Part shown: positions 12,109 to 23,885 of the stretch, piece after piece
Layout: every line of letters begins with the position of its first letter
Numbering within the stretch: the stretch's first letter is position 1
From: Phocoena phocoena
Lineage: Eukaryota; Chordata; Mammalia; Artiodactyla; Phocoenidae
Direction: 5' to 3'
NCBI RefSeq assembly: GCF_963924675.1
Contig: NC_089232.1
Span: 43,006,522-43,070,521, forward strand
DNA: 64,000 nt
Notes under the pieces: model-generated
The model's input: the letters and a program-made list of their open reading frames with translations, nothing else
The model's database searches: none
What the model was told of the DNA's origin: nothing
Program-made: the position numbers and the translations under genes

Positions 12109-12404
12109 TAAAAACTAAAGGAGAGACTTCCCCAGTGATCCAGTGGTAAAGAGTCTACCTTCCAATGCAGGGGACGTGGGTTCCATCCCTGGTTGGAGAA
12201 CTAAGATCCCACATGCCGCGAGGCAACTAAGCCCGCACGCCACAACTGCAGAGTCCATGCGCTCTGGAGCCTGCACGTCACAACTAGAGAAAAGCCTGCG
12301 TGCTGCAATGAAGATCCCGCGTACCTCAACTAAGACCCAAAACAGCCTAAATAAATAAATAAATAAATAAATAAAATATTTTTAAAAACATAAAAACTAA
12401 AGGA
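12109..12404 (+). mobile_element. Long-form CHR SINE with exact 14-bp target duplication
   Basis: The body at 12123-12390 starts 'gacttccccagtgatccagtgg', contains 'gggttccatccctggttgg' and the long middle part (aactaagcccgcacgcc...gaaaagcctgcgtgctgc), and ends in an (AAAT)n tail. The direct repeat TAAAAACTAAAGGA is exact at 12109-12122 and 12391-12404 and lies within the HAL1-type sequence. Confidence 0.94.
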
Positions 12405-13157
12405 AAGTATGAGATTGATGTCTCAAAAAATAGAAATTTAATAAAGAGATAAAATTCATGAAAAATAACCAAATAAAAATTCTAGATTTAAAAGGTATAA
12501 TAACTGAAATAAAAGACTTAACCAGGGAGGCTCAACATTTGATCTGGCAGGAAAAAAAAAAAATCAACAAACTTTAAATTTGGTCAATTGAGATGATCTA
12601 ATCTGAGGAACAGAAAGAATAAAAAAATGAGGAAAATGAACAGTGACCTGCAGGACACCAAGTGTCCCAACATACACATAATTAAGAGTGTGTATATGAG
12701 AAGAAGAGGGAAAACAGGCAGAAAGAATATTTGAAGAAATAATGCCTGCAAGCTTTTCAACTTTCATGAAAAATACTGGTATACATATCCCAGAGGCTTA
12801 ACACACTCTATGCTCAAAAACTTCAAGTAAATCTACACTAGAAACATCAAAATAAAACTTTTGAAGATAAATACAAAGAGAGAATCTTGCAAGCAGCAAG
12901 AGAGGAGTAGCTCAACATGTATAAGGGATTTTCAATAAGACTAACTGCTAATTTCTCACCAGAATCCATGGAAGACTGAAAGCAGTGGATGGGCATTTTC
13001 AGAGTGCTGGGGAAAAAAGGATGCTTAAAGATGTCAATGAAAGATGTTTTAAGCAGCAAACTATCCTTCAAAAATGAAGGAAAAATTAACACATTCCCAG
13101 GCTAATGACAACTGAGAGACTTTGATGCTAGAAGGTCTTTGATGCTGACCTACAAGA
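12405..13157 (+). mobile_element. HAL1/L1M-type LINE remnant (sense), right of a CHR SINE
   Basis: Continues the 11690-12108 copy: 'ataaaagacttaaccagggaggctcaac', 'gaagaaataatgcctgcaagcttttcaac', 'agaatcttgcaagcagcaagagag', 'ctcaccagaatccatggaag'. It breaks off near 13157, where a different old L1 begins, and seems to resume near 14366. Confidence 0.6.
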
Positions 13158-14365
13158 AATACAAAATTAAAAATTTTTGTGCTTCAAAGGATACCATCAA
13201 AAGACAACCCACAGAGTGGGAGAAAATAGCACATATATGGTAAGGGACTAGTCTCAAAAATATTTAACAAACTCTTAAAATTCAACAATAAAAACAGGAA
13301 TAACCCAGGCTTCCCTGGTGGCACAGTGGTTGAGAGTCCGCCTGCCGATGCAGGGGACGCGGGTTCGTGCCCCGGTCCGGGAGGATCCCACATGCTGTGG
13401 AGCGGCTGGGCCCGTGAGTCATGGCCGCTGAGCCTGCGCGTCCAGAGCCTGTGCTCCACAACGGGAGAGGCCACAACAGTGAGAGGCCCGCATACCGCAA
13501 AAACAAACAAACAAACAAAAACAGAAGTAACCCCATTTAAAAATGGACAAAGGATTTGAGTAGCTATTTCTCCAAATAAGGTAAAAAATGTCCAGTAAGC
13601 ACACAAAATAAAAAGTGTGATTTGTCATTAGGGAAATGCAAATCAAAACCCCAATGAAATACTACTTCACACCCACTAGGATGACTATAATAAAAAAGAT
13701 AGACAATAACAAGTATTGGTGATTATATAGAGAAATTGCTCATACATTGCTGATGGAAATAAACAATGATACAACTGCTTTGAATAATAGTTAAGGAGTT
13801 CTCTCAAATGTAATACTTAGAATTACCATATGACCCAGCACTTCCACGCCTAGTTGTATACTCAAAAGAATTGAAAACATGTCCTCACAAATACTTTTAC
13901 AGGAGTGTCCATAATAGCATTATTCATAATAGCCAAAAAGTGGAAATAACCCAAATGCCCATTAATTGGTGAACGGATAAACAATATGTGGTGTATCCAT
14001 ACACTGGAATAACATTTGACAATGAAAGTTAATGATAAATGCTATAAAAAGGATAAAACTTGAGACTATTATGCTGAGTGAAATAAATCAAACACAAAAT
14101 GCCACATATTGTATGATTCTATTTATATGAAATGTCCAGAGAGACAAAATCATAGTAGCAAAAAGTAGGTTAGTGGTTATAGGGCTGGGAGTAAAGAATG
14201 GGGAAAACTGCCAATAAATATGAGTTTCTTTTGGGTGTGATGAAAATGTTCTGGAATTAGATAGTGGCAAGGGTCGTACTAAAAACCATTCAATTTTATG
14301 CCTTAAGAGGTAACTTTTATGATATGTGAATTATATCTCAAGTTTAACAATTGAAGTCAAAATCA
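13158..14365 (+). mobile_element. Old L1 3' part (sense), carrying a CHR SINE
   Basis: Wording of an old L1 3' end: 'tgtgcttcaaaggataccatcaaaagac', 'gggaaatgcaaatcaaaaccccaatgaaatac', 'catatgacccagcacttcc', 'gtgtatccatacactggaat', and a 3' UTR finishing near 'gtgaattatatctcaagtttaac'. It lies between two HAL1-like parts, as if inserted into them. A CHR SINE interrupts it at 13290-13533. Confidence 0.75.
13290..13533 (+). mobile_element. Whale-type short CHR SINE with 17-bp target duplication
   Basis: The body at 13307-13516 begins 'aggcttccctggtggcacag', has 'gggttcgtgccccggtcc', and ends 'gtgagaggcccgcataccgc' plus a (CAAA)n tail. Direct repeats are AAAAACAGGAATAACCC (13290-13306) and AAAAACAGAAGTAACCC (13517-13533), two mismatches. 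The 140-codon and shorter frames over it are SINE-derived shadows. Confidence 0.93.
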
Positions 14366-15172
14366 ACTTTTAAAGGCTTAAAAAAAACCGGCAAGAATTC
14401 ATTATTAGTAGACATTCATTTAAAGGCATTTTAAGGGCAGTCCTTCAGTCAGAAGGAATATGAGAGCATATGGAAATCTGCATTTAAACAATGGAATGAA
14501 GAGCACCAAAATAGTTACTACATGGATATATATATTAGAATGTTCTTTTTATTGCTGGATCTAATAGTTAAAAAGTAGTTGAGAGGTTGAGAGGAGATTT
14601 CCATTGTCTGCCAAGATGGAGTAACAGGGATTGGATTTACACTTCTGCCTGAAACAACTGAAAAAATATGGACAAAATGTATGAAACAGTAGTTGTCGAG
14701 ACACATGACTTCAGGTGAGAAAGGCAGTATTCCCTGAGATACAGGAAATGATGAGGTGATCACTTTTGTTGCCCCCTTATACCTTGAGAGAATATCCTGG
14801 CTGTGACAGAGAGGACGGACTCAAGTGTACCTTGGCAGACTCCCTGAGAATTTGGGAATATTCAAGGCTTGACTTCATAAGACAGAGTCCCAGAAAGGAG
14901 AGATCTTTATAAAGAGATAACTCTGCATCTATGCACAGGGTTCCTGTGGAGTATTCAGCTGAGTACTGATTAGTACTTATGTGTGCATAACCTCCGCAAG
15001 GGGATACTGAGAGCTCTTAAGGAAATGACCTTGTGCTTATGCAGGACCAGAAATAACGTCTGTTCCTGCAAGCAGACTGGAAAAACCTCATGATTCAAAA
15101 GACATTTGGTACTCAGAAGGGTTTTGCCTCTTTAGTATTGACTAATTTGTCCTGGGTCAAACATGGCTGTGG
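14366..15172 (+). mobile_element. HAL1/L1M-type LINE remnant (sense), left of MLT2
   Basis: First part (14366-14585) resembles the half-L1 tail ('aggcattttaagggcagtccttcagtcagaaggaatatgag'). From about 14600 it looks like the start of another copy ('gatggagtaacagggattggatttacacttctgcctgaaacaactg'). It is cut at 15173 by the MLT2 LTR and continues at 15739. Confidence 0.5.
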
Positions 15173-15593
15173 GCCTGTATAATTGTTAATTTTATGTGTC
15201 ATCTTGACTGGGTCACGGGGTGCCCAGATATTTGGCTAAACATTATTTCTGGGTGTTCCATGAGGATATTTCTGGATGAAATCAGCATTTGCATTGGTGG
15301 ACCCAGTAAAGCAGTTTGCCCTCTTCAGCATGGGTGGGTGTCTCCCAGTCCAATCAATCGTGGGCTGAATAGAACAGAAAAACAGAGGAAGGAAGAATTT
15401 GACCTTTCCTGCGTGATTGCTGAACATTGATATTCTGCCCTTGGAGCTCGCGGTTCTCAGGCCTTTAGCCTCTCACTGAATTACATCACTAGCTTTCCTG
15501 TGTCTCCAGCTCGCAGGTGGCAGGTTGTGGGACTCCTTAGCCTCCATGATTGCATGAGCCAATTCCTTATACTAAATACCTCTCTGTCTCTTT

Positions 15594-15659
<66 letters not shown>

Positions 15660-15738
15660 TCACACAGACTCACACAGACATATACACACATATATCCTAT
15701 TGATTCTATTTCTCTGGAGAACTGAATAATACAGCCTG
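15173..15738 (+). mobile_element. MLT2 solo LTR (ERVL-type endogenous retrovirus)
   Basis: Opens with 'gttaattttatgtgtcatcttgactgggtcacgggg', passes through 'ggtgggtgtctcccagtccaatcaatcgtgggctgaatagaac' and the 'tccatgattgcatgagccaattcctta' clause, and closes 'ttctatttctctggagaactgaataatac'. This is the MLT2 order. A GCCTG repeat at 15173-15177 and 15734-15738 fits the 5-bp target duplication of this class, although the 5' TG of the LTR is then mutated. No internal viral genes are present, so this is a solo LTR. The polymorphic TC/AC tract sits in its 3' part. Confidence 0.85.
15588..15672 (+). repeat. Compound (TC)n(AC)n microsatellite inside MLT2
   Basis: A TC run at about 15588-15615 is followed by an AC run at about 15616-15656 and two 'agactcacac' units. 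It arises in the simple-repeat segment that MLT2 LTRs normally have here. The open frames of 60 and 67 codons across it are dinucleotide artefacts. Confidence 0.97.
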
Positions 15739-16620
15739 CTTCACAAAACTAAAAAGTAAGACCCTAAATGATCAAACTATAAGTAACTTAACTGTATCTC
15801 TGATAAAAGCATAAGAATATTTATAGAAATATAAAATATCTATCAATAAACAACATGAAATCTTTAATATCACCATACAACAAAAAGGTTACCAGTATGA
15901 AAAGAAGCAGCAAATATGACCAATAATGAAGAGAGAAATAAACCAATGGAAAACAATCCTAGACTGACAGGAGACATGGGCATTAAAACATTTATTATAA
16001 ATGTGTTTAAAAACTAAAGACATGGAAGATATAAAAAAGACCCAAATCAGACTTCTAGAGATGAGAAATAGAATGTATAAAATGTATAATACACTAAATT
16101 TGATTAATTACAGATTAGACAACTTAGAGAAAAGATTAGTGAACTTAAAGATGTAGCAATAGAAACTATCTAAAATGAAACACTAAGGGAAAACAGGATT
16201 TTTTTTTTAAAAGAAGCACTAATGACTTGTGGGACATTTTTAAGTGACCTATTGTATGTGTAATTGGATCCCCTGAAGGAAGTGGGGGAGAGCAATTACA
16301 ATATTTTAAGAAGTTATGACTGATAGTTTTCCAAATTTGATGGCAACTCCAAACCCAGAGGTTCTAAGAGGCTCAGGAAGTTTCAACAACAACTAGAAAC
16401 ATGAAGAAAACTAAACGAAGGCAAATGCAGTGATAAAGAGAATATCTTAGATGCAGCCAGAGGAAAAGGACACAGTATATAGAGAGGAAGAAAAAGGAAG
16501 ATAACTCATCAGGAATAGTGTTAATGAGAATGACCAGTATATTGAAACTACTGAAAGAAAAATCTATCAACCTAGAATTTTATTCAAGTAAAGATATCTT
16601 TTATTAAGAAATGACTAATG
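15739..16620 (+). mobile_element. HAL1/L1M-type LINE remnant (sense), right of MLT2
   Basis: Contains 'atgacttgtgggacatttttaag', 'gttttccaaatttgatggcaactccaaacccagagg', 'gataaagagaatatcttagatgcagccagaggaaaagg' and 'gaaagaaaaatctatcaacctagaattttat'. These are the ORF1-region clauses of half-L1 or old L1, also seen at 10160-10800. All frames broken. Confidence 0.6.
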
Positions 16621-16639
16621 GCCTGAAGGTATGAACGCT

Positions 16640-17480
16640 TTACTGAATGAACTGTATGGAAGGCAAATAAGCACATGAAATCATTCTCAACATCTTTAGT
16701 CATTAAATAAATATAAACTACAATCACAAAGATATATATCTATTAGAATGGCTTTTAAAAACTGACAATGTAAAGTGTTGAGAATGCAGAGCAATTAGAA
16801 ATCTCAAACATGGCTGGTGAAAATTAAAATATGGTTTGGCTACTTTGAAAATCAGTTTTCAGTTTCTCTTATAGTTGAACATGCACTTACATTCCAATCC
16901 AGCCATCCTACTCGCAGGTATTTGTACAAGTGAATCAAAAACTTATGTTCACACAAGAATCATTATATGAATATATGACCTTATTTATAATAACCAAAAA
17001 CTAGAAACAACACAAATTTCCTTCAACAGGTGAATGGATAAGCAAAATGTAACACATCCATATGATTGAATAATACTCAACAATTATAAAGGAATGAACT
17101 ACCCATACAGACAAGGACATTAATTAATCTAAAATGCATGTTTAGAAACTGAAAAAAAACACATCTAAAAGGCTACATGTGTATACTCTATTTTTATGAC
17201 ATTCTGTGAAGGAAAAGGCAAAACTAAAGGGAAGGAAACAAATCAGCAAATTCCAGGGGTTTATGGTGGTGGAAGGTGTTGTCTACAGTGACATGCAAGA
17301 GGGTTCTAGGGAGTTGATGATGATATTCATCATCTCTTTGTTGGTGGTGATGTTGTTATATGATGGTTATGTGATTGCCAAACTCACAGAATTGCATACC
17401 AAAAAAGTGATTTTTACTGTAGCATATAAATTATACTTGAATAAAATTATGATAAAAAGAATGGGAAAATTTCTGAGGAC
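16640..17480 (+). mobile_element. Old L1 3' end (sense)
   Basis: Wording such as 'catccatatgattgaataatactcaacaattataaaggaatgaact' near 17055 and 'ggaaggaaacaaatcagc...ccaggggttta' near 17230 marks the last part of L1 ORF2 and an old 3' UTR. The 97-codon open frame at 17206-17499 is read from the UTR and is not a gene. Confidence 0.65.
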
Positions 17481-17524
17481 AAATGGGAAGCTAGAATAGA
17501 GAGAATCTCTAAAATGCCCATACA

Positions 17525-17720
17525 TTCAGGCAACAGGTTATTTATTAGGTGCCTGTAGTTTGGAGGGATGGTAAAATGTGGTGAGCCGATATAGAGATAA
17601 AAGTAAGGCTATGTGTTAACTATCGGGGTTTCTAAAATAAATATATTTCCACCCTTAAGGAGCCCATGGTTTACTGAGGGGAACAATCCTTTTAACTGAA
17701 AGCCATGAAATAATGTGGTA
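17525..17720 (-). mobile_element. Possible L2 fragment (antisense)
   Basis: 'ggttatttattaggtgcctg' and 'cccttaaggagcccatggtttactgagggg' resemble the reversed L2 3' end. Weak. Confidence 0.35.
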
Positions 17721-17824
17721 AGAGCTATGAAACAGCCAATGTAAGATATTCTTGGATCCTGCAAGTGGGATAGATGACCAGACATAGGTGATAGGGCAAA
17801 AGACTGCCTGGAAGAGAAATCATC

Positions 17825-18067
17825 AAAGATATGAACAGATAGCTAGTGGGAAGCAGCTGCATAGCACAGGGAGATCAGCTCAGTGCTTTGTGACCACTTA
17901 GAGGGGTGCGATAGGGAGGGTGGGAGGGAGACGCAAGAGGGAGGGGATATGGCGACATATGTATGCATATAGCTGATTCACTTTGTGATACAGCAGAAAC
18001 TAACACAACATTGTAAAGCAATTATACTCCAATAAAGATGTTAAAAAGAAAAAAAGATATGACCAGA
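17825..18067 (+). mobile_element. 5'-truncated L1 3' tail with 15-bp target duplication
   Basis: The body at 17840-18052 is the cetartiodactyl L1 3' UTR: 'gcatagcacagggagatcag' ... 'gctgattcactttgtgatacagcagaaac' ... 'gcaattatactccaataaag', then an A-rich tail. Flanking repeats are AAAGATATGAACAGA (17825-17839) and AAAGATATGACCAGA (18053-18067), one mismatch. About 213 bp long, sense. Confidence 0.95.
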
Positions 18068-18650
18068 AATAAGCTTTCCAAGAAGGGAAGCGGCTGTTTT
18101 GTAAAACAAAATAGGTTCTCATTTACCTAAAAATTTTTAAAAAGCTAACACATGCATATTGGAACACATGCCTATAGTACTAAATTCAAAAGATTATGAA
18201 GATTTTTACCCAGAAGGATCCTCTCTTATCAATACTTGCATGTATTTATAGAAATATCCTTTGCATCTAATAAGCATGTATATATGGATTTTTTTAAACA
18301 GCCGTATAGCATATTATATACACTCTAAATTTTACTGTTTTCAGCTAAAATGCATCTTGGAGATTATTACCTATCAGTGTAAAACTAACCATAATAAAAC
18401 CATTACAGTTCCATTTGTATTTGGGGGTTTTCTTACTGATAATTATAAGGTTTGTAGTTATTCTGCTTATCTTTATCATGAGTCCTTTGTGAAATACATT
18501 CACATTTCTGTTTCTTTTCATAGCATGAGACTTTGATACGAATGATGATGCATTCATCCACTTTTTCTCACCACCATTCCTTCCCTTCCAAATCTAACGT
18601 TAATAGCTCGTATTCTTAGATCTTGTTGGCCTTCCCCTCCTTGCCTAGAA
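18068..18650. other. No confidently assigned feature
   Basis: AT-rich. The overlapping open frames at 18261-18536 (plus) and 18345-18557 (minus) are short and domain-free. Could contain an old repeat that I do not recognise. Confidence 0.4.
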
Positions 18651-18654
18651 TCTC

Positions 18655-18960
18655 CACGTTCTAGTTGCTGGAGATACAGCAGTGAACAAAGCAAAGCAAA
18701 CAAATAAACAAACATGTCATAGAGTTTACAGTCTAGTGGGAGGGTACAGGCAACATAAAAATGTTATGTACATATAATGCCGTAAGACCTATGGGGGGAA
18801 GCAAAAGTAAGTTTGAGTAATATGGTGTGCCAGAGGGAAGAGGGTAGATTGCAATTTTAAGTAGATTCACCAGAGAAGGACTCACTAATCATGTACCATT
18901 TCATAAAGGCATGAGAATGTAAAGGATTGAGCTGTCTGATGTGCATTTCTCAAGGAGGAG
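18655..18960 (-). mobile_element. L2 LINE fragment (antisense)
   Basis: 'gttgctggagatacagcagtgaacaaagcaaagcaaacaaataaac' then 'gagtttacagtctagtgggagg' is reversed L2 3' sequence, and the following purine-rich part matches the next L2 segment. Confidence 0.65.
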
Positions 18961-20040
18961 CACTCCTATTATCTTTCTCTTTGTTATTTTTTTTTCATTT
19001 ACTTATAGGTTAAGTTCTCAACTTTTAACACCCCGTATTTCTTTGGACTTCTTCTTTCTGTCATAATGTTCTATTGTTTCTAAGAACTCTTTCAAGAAAT
19101 GTTCCATTTACCTAACACTCTATTCTTATTTCATGTGTACAACATCTTCTCCTCTCTGAGAATATTACTTATATCTTTTAAAGATTTCTTATCTTTCTTA
19201 CATTGCATATATTTTAATCTCACTTCCTTTTGTCTTTCGTTGTGCAGTGTCTTCTTGAACATTATCTGATTCTATTTCAGACCAAGGTATTAAAAGCTAA
19301 ATGGAAGTTATGTCAGCTGATAAAATTATTTGTGTAGACTGATCACATTAGGATCAGGGCTTTTGACTGGGACAGTCCCAAATATTAGAATTTACAAGTA
19401 TTTTTTTCTGTGACTTCTTTATTTGTTCAGAGAGGAACCTTCTGCTCTCCTGCTTAGGGGGATATGTGCCTGAATGACAACCCTCTTGGGTCAGAGTTAC
19501 ATAAAGGGGCAAGAAGCCTACATATTCAGTACACAGACTTCCACTTATTCACACTGTTTTTAATAGAGCATATCTCCCTCACTCTTCCCTTTCCTCTTCC
19601 TGAGTCTGGAACCTGTAGATTAATTTCTCCAAAGAATACATTTATAGTCTCTTAAGGATGGTCACCTGGCCAACAGATGTAGAGGAGAAGGTCTGACTGG
19701 TTTAACTTCTTGCGTGCACTTTGTTCACCAGCATCTTTTAAGCTCAGAAGTTTATCCTCAAGAGGTTCTGCAGTGAGGTGCAGCTTGCTCCTGGCTGGAT
19801 TCCTCCTCAGCAAGCATTTTTAAATTTTTTCAGCTCTGCTAAAGATTCCATCCACCTTTTCCCCTTCTTTTACTTCTGTTTCTTCATCTGCAATACATGA
19901 AGAATAACACCCAACTGGAATTCTTCCCAGGAGGGTTATGGACATGAAATAACATAATGAACTTGAAAGCATCTTCTAACCTCTTCAGCCCATTCTGGTC
20001 CCTCCTCTCTCTGCTCCTGGCTGTCCAGTTGCCTTCTTCT
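18961..20040. other. No recognised gene or clear repeat
   Basis: T-rich and pyrimidine-rich (18961-19260), then mixed sequence. Short frames such as 19464-19655 show no domain. Confidence 0.4.
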
Positions 20041-20258
20041 AATTTTTTTTTTTTTTTTTTTTTTTGCGGTACGCGGGCCTCTCACTGTTGTGGCCTCTCC
20101 TGTTGCGGAGCACAGGCTCCGGACGCGCAGGCTCAGCGGCCATGGCTCACGGGCCCAGCTGCTCCGCGGCATGTGGGATCCTCCCGGACCGGGCACGAAC
20201 CCGTGTCCCCTGCATCAGCAGGTGGACTTTCAACCACTGCTCCACCAGGGAAGCCCCC
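20041..20258 (-). mobile_element. Whale-type short CHR SINE (antisense)
   Basis: The reversed A-tail is a run of more than 20 T from 20043. It is followed by the reverse of the whale CHR unit ('gcggtacgcgggcctctcactg...ccaccagggaagcccc'). A target duplication is not obvious: left 'ccttcttctaa' and right 'cctttaatga' are only partly alike. Overlapping frames of 142 and 149 codons are SINE artefacts joined to flanking L1. Confidence 0.93.
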
Positions 20259-20830
20259 TTTAATGATTTTGAGCTTGTTTCCCATATTTTTATTGACCAT
20301 TTGTATATATCTTTTGGGAAGTGTATGTTCAAGTCTTCAGCCCATTTTTATATTGAATTTTCTGTATTTTCCTTTGGATTCGTAAGAGTTTCTCAAAATT
20401 ATATATTCTGGATACAAATTCTTTGTCAGTTGTTTATTGCAAATATCCTCTTCCAATGTGTGGCTTACCTCTTCACTCCTCCAAAGGAATATTTTCATGG
20501 ACTTTCAATGTAGCCCTATTTATCTATTTTTGCCATATGGCTAGGGCATTTTTAGTATATCTAAGAGCTCTTTTCCTAATTCAATTTTATGAAGTTATTC
20601 TCCTGTGTTATCTTCTAGAAATTGTTATTGTTTTGACTCTCACATCACTTGGAATATAATTTTTGGTATAATATGAAGTCATACAACATTTTTTCCCCAT
20701 ATCTAATGTCCAGTTGCCCAGAAACAGCTTTACCATATGTTTGTTGTACCTTCTTTTTCATAAATTAACCATTTTTGTATATAGGCATTCTATTCTTTTC
20801 CATTTGTCTCTTTATATATCTTTACATCTT
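20259..20830 (-). mobile_element. Old L1 fragment (antisense)
   Basis: Reversed wording of an old L1 3' coding region: 'accatttgtatatatcttttgggaa', 'tatattctggatacaaattctttgtcag', 'ccctatttatctatttttgcc', 'tgtccagttgcccag'. Diverged. Confidence 0.6.
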
Positions 20831-21585
20831 TACACTGCCTTTACTTCTAAATTTTTTAAGAAATACTGATTTCCCTGAAGCAAGGTTGAGCAGACCTTAG
20901 CCAGTGGATCAAGTTCATCTGATAGGAAAGTTTTCCTGGAACAATACATGTTTGGTAAGATTGAGAGCCACCAAGAAACCAAAATTATAGTGATGGGACC
21001 ATGAAATACTGCCCTTATGGAGTGAGACATGTAAACCCAGGAGAACTATAGAAATCACATAAAAAGAAGAGACAGATATCAATTGTGCTCATCTTTCCAT
21101 GTGAAGTTAATGCTCCCATTTATCAAGACACAGACTTTGTGTTGAAATATGGACTTGGGCTAATGTACCCTTGGAACCTTGCTGCTTCCACTTTGCATAC
21201 CCTTGGAAAGGGGCTGGTTGTGGTTCCAGTGAACCCTCTAGCCATGAAATAGAGACAGTCTAATTGCCTCCAGCTGCCATTTGTTCCTCAGTAGCAGGGA
21301 GTTCTAACAGTATGAGCTAACTGCAAGAGTGAGTCCATCTTGGTTCACTGGACTATATACTTTACAAAGAACCTCTAGAGCTGATGATTTAAGGTACAGA
21401 TGACTATGGATATGTGTATTTCAATTACAGATGCAGCTTTTTTCCTGAGCATTTTCGCTTGGTCTATTAGATGTCTTAGGGGAAATTCCTGGTGCTGAAC
21501 TCCTGTCCTACTGCTAGGTGTTGAATTTAGAAATAGTAGTGGTGACCTTGACCTTGATTCAACATTGTTGGAAAGTGCCAACATC
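20831..21585. other. No recognised feature
   Basis: Mixed single-copy looking sequence with no coding frame over 70 codons and no repeat family I can name. Confidence 0.45.
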
Positions 21586-21929
21586 AAAGAGTTCAGTTTC
21601 AGACTTCCCTGGTGGCGCAGTGGTTAAGAATCCACCTGCCAGTGCAGGGGACATGGGTTCAAGCCCTGGTCTGGGAAGATGCCGCGGAGCAACTAAGCCT
21701 GTACGCCACAACTACTGAGCCCACACACCACAACTACTGAAGCCTGTGCGCCTAGAGCCCGTGCTCCACAACAAGAGAAGCCACCACAATGAGAAGCCCA
21801 TGCACCACAATGAAGAGTAGACCCCGCTTGCCGCAACTAGAGAAAGCCTGCGCGCAGCAACAAAGACCCAACGCAGCCAAAAAATAAATAAATGAATTAA
21901 ATAAAGAAAAAAAAAGAGTTCAGTTTCAG
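21586..21929 (+). mobile_element. Long-form CHR SINE with exact 17-bp target duplication
   Basis: The body at 21603-21912 starts 'acttccctggtggcgcagtggttaag' and contains the long CHR middle with several 'ccacaactactgagcc' type modules. It ends 'agacccaacgcagccaaaaaataaat'. The direct repeat AAAGAGTTCAGTTTCAG is identical at 21586-21602 and 21913-21929. Confidence 0.96.
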
Positions 21930-23740
21930 GTGATTTTTTCCAACCATCCTTTACCCTGGTAGGCAGGACCAAAGGTAGGCTCTGTATATGAGACAACAGT
22001 GCCCCAGCAATCCTTTGAAGTCTTTTGGCAGCTGAAAACTAGGTCTAGAATTAAGAATTCTCGTTAGTCAAACAGGGAGCTTTCAAAGTTAAAATTTGCA
22101 ATGTAATTTAAGGAAAAAAATCACCTTAAATCTGGTTCACAGGATATAATCTCTCCAATGCTTTTGAATTTATTTGTTAATGATATGGCATATCAAGACT
22201 AATTACATCAATAAAAATAGAGTATACTTAATATCAATTTGAATCATAAAATTAAAATACAATTTCAGGTTCGATGTTCAAAAGTCATTTTATTTTTAAA
22301 CATTTAAGGAGAATATGGACATCAGAGTGAGAAAACAGGGATACCTCTTGGGAATAGTCACTCTGCAATACTTTTTCTGGAGAATCATTGCTGAAAATTC
22401 TGTTTTTATAATGTGATTAAATGCATGTTCGTGAATGTGGCTCAGAATTAAGACTGCTTGACTTTTTCATTTTTCTTGTTGGCTACCTTTTGGGTAGTAG
22501 TTTCCTCTTCTCGTCCACTGGGGGGTCATTTTACAGTAACCATATATAGAAGTGAAAATATAACCAAATAGTGTATAGTAATGGCCTCATTATACTGATA
22601 TAAGTTTGGCAATGGCGAAGTGTAATTGGTTTCTCAAATTGCTTGACCATAGATCAGCCGTGTGCCTTTATTCTCTAGCTCTACCTGTAGAGTGCTGTTA
22701 AGTCTATATTGGTTCCCTCACCACCCCAACTCAAAGCCTTCTATATTAAACCTGGAGAGAAGGTGTAGTGGTGTTTGTCATGCTCTTTGACCACCCAAAA
22801 TCTTTTTCTTTTATTAGATATAATACATAAAGAAAAACAACACAGTAAGTATACAGCTCAATAAATTATCATGTGAAAATGCCTGTGTGATCACCACTGT
22901 TGGCAGTAAACTGAACATTGTAAATACTCAAAGAGCCCCTAACATACTTCCTCCCAGTTATTAAACTCACTATACCACCAGCAACGTATGAAATTTCTGA
23001 TTGCTCTACATCTTCAGCAATATTGTTGTCAATCTTTTTTATGTTAGCCATTCAGGTGGCTATGTGGTGGCATGATATTGTGATATTGATTTAGAGAAAT
23101 TCCATAGTGAAATTAAACTTCGCAACTGCCTAGGTACTTCAAGCCTAATTCTCTGGATATCCCAGAGGTTTTGAGAATGAGCAAATATCATGAATATATT
23201 TAATTTATACTTAAACTATTTAAAGTGTATTCTTTTGTTTGCAGCTAAGAATCCTGCTGATATCCAGGAGAAATATAACATATGATGCTGGGAGTTAATT
23301 GATTAATAAAGAAAGATATTTACAGAGAAAAGATGGCAGAGAAAGAGGAGGTATACAAGGAGAAATAAAGTGTTGTGTGATGGGTTATTGAAAGTAGATA
23401 AGTCTAGGCAGGTCTGTTTTCTATGCCACACTGCCCTTTTACAGTGATTAAAATAGAACTATTAAATACCATTCTATATGCTGGGATTTTGAGAAATACA
23501 TAGAGACAATTTTGGAAAAGTGAGTAATGGATGCAACAGTTGGAAAATGGACAGAGTTTGCTCAAAATATAGTATTAAGGAGATATATCACTGACCAACT
23601 GAAAGCAGAAAGAAATTGTAAGGGTAATTTTTAAAACTCAGCTTCGCCTCACGAAATACAGGTGCTTCTTGGTACCTTACATAATCTTTTGCATTTTCGT
23701 AAGTAGTGCTCATATCATCAGCATGCTTCCCGTTTAATTT
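21930..23740. other. No recognised feature
   Basis: About 1.8 kb of AT-rich sequence without a nameable repeat or coding signal. Includes a short minus-strand open frame at 22869-23051 with no domain. Confidence 0.45.
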
Positions 23741-23744
23741 TGTC

Positions 23745-23885
23745 AACCAAACCTAGCTTATCATCAAAATCACCAATTCTGACCCCAAACCCAGGTATTG
23801 TAAATCAGAATTTCTATAGATGGCATCTGGAGAAGATGTTTTTTGAATGCTTAGGTGGTTTGTTTTGGTGATCATAAAGCTTTGA
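23745..23885. mobile_element. Possible hAT (MER5/MER20-like) relic
   Basis: 'aaaatcaccaattctgaccccaaaccc...gtaaatcagaatttctatagatggcatctgg' resembles the middle of MER5/MER20-like elements. Neither end can be defined. Confidence 0.25.

Noticed and set aside
15481..15703. Cys-Val, Arg-Glu and Thr-His repeat 'proteins'
   Set aside because: Dinucleotide microsatellite translated.
19957..20513. Overlapping 142- and 149-codon frames
   Set aside because: They read through an antisense CHR SINE and flanking L1. The same 'CGLSCCGAQAPDAQAQRPW'-type peptides appear at every CHR copy.
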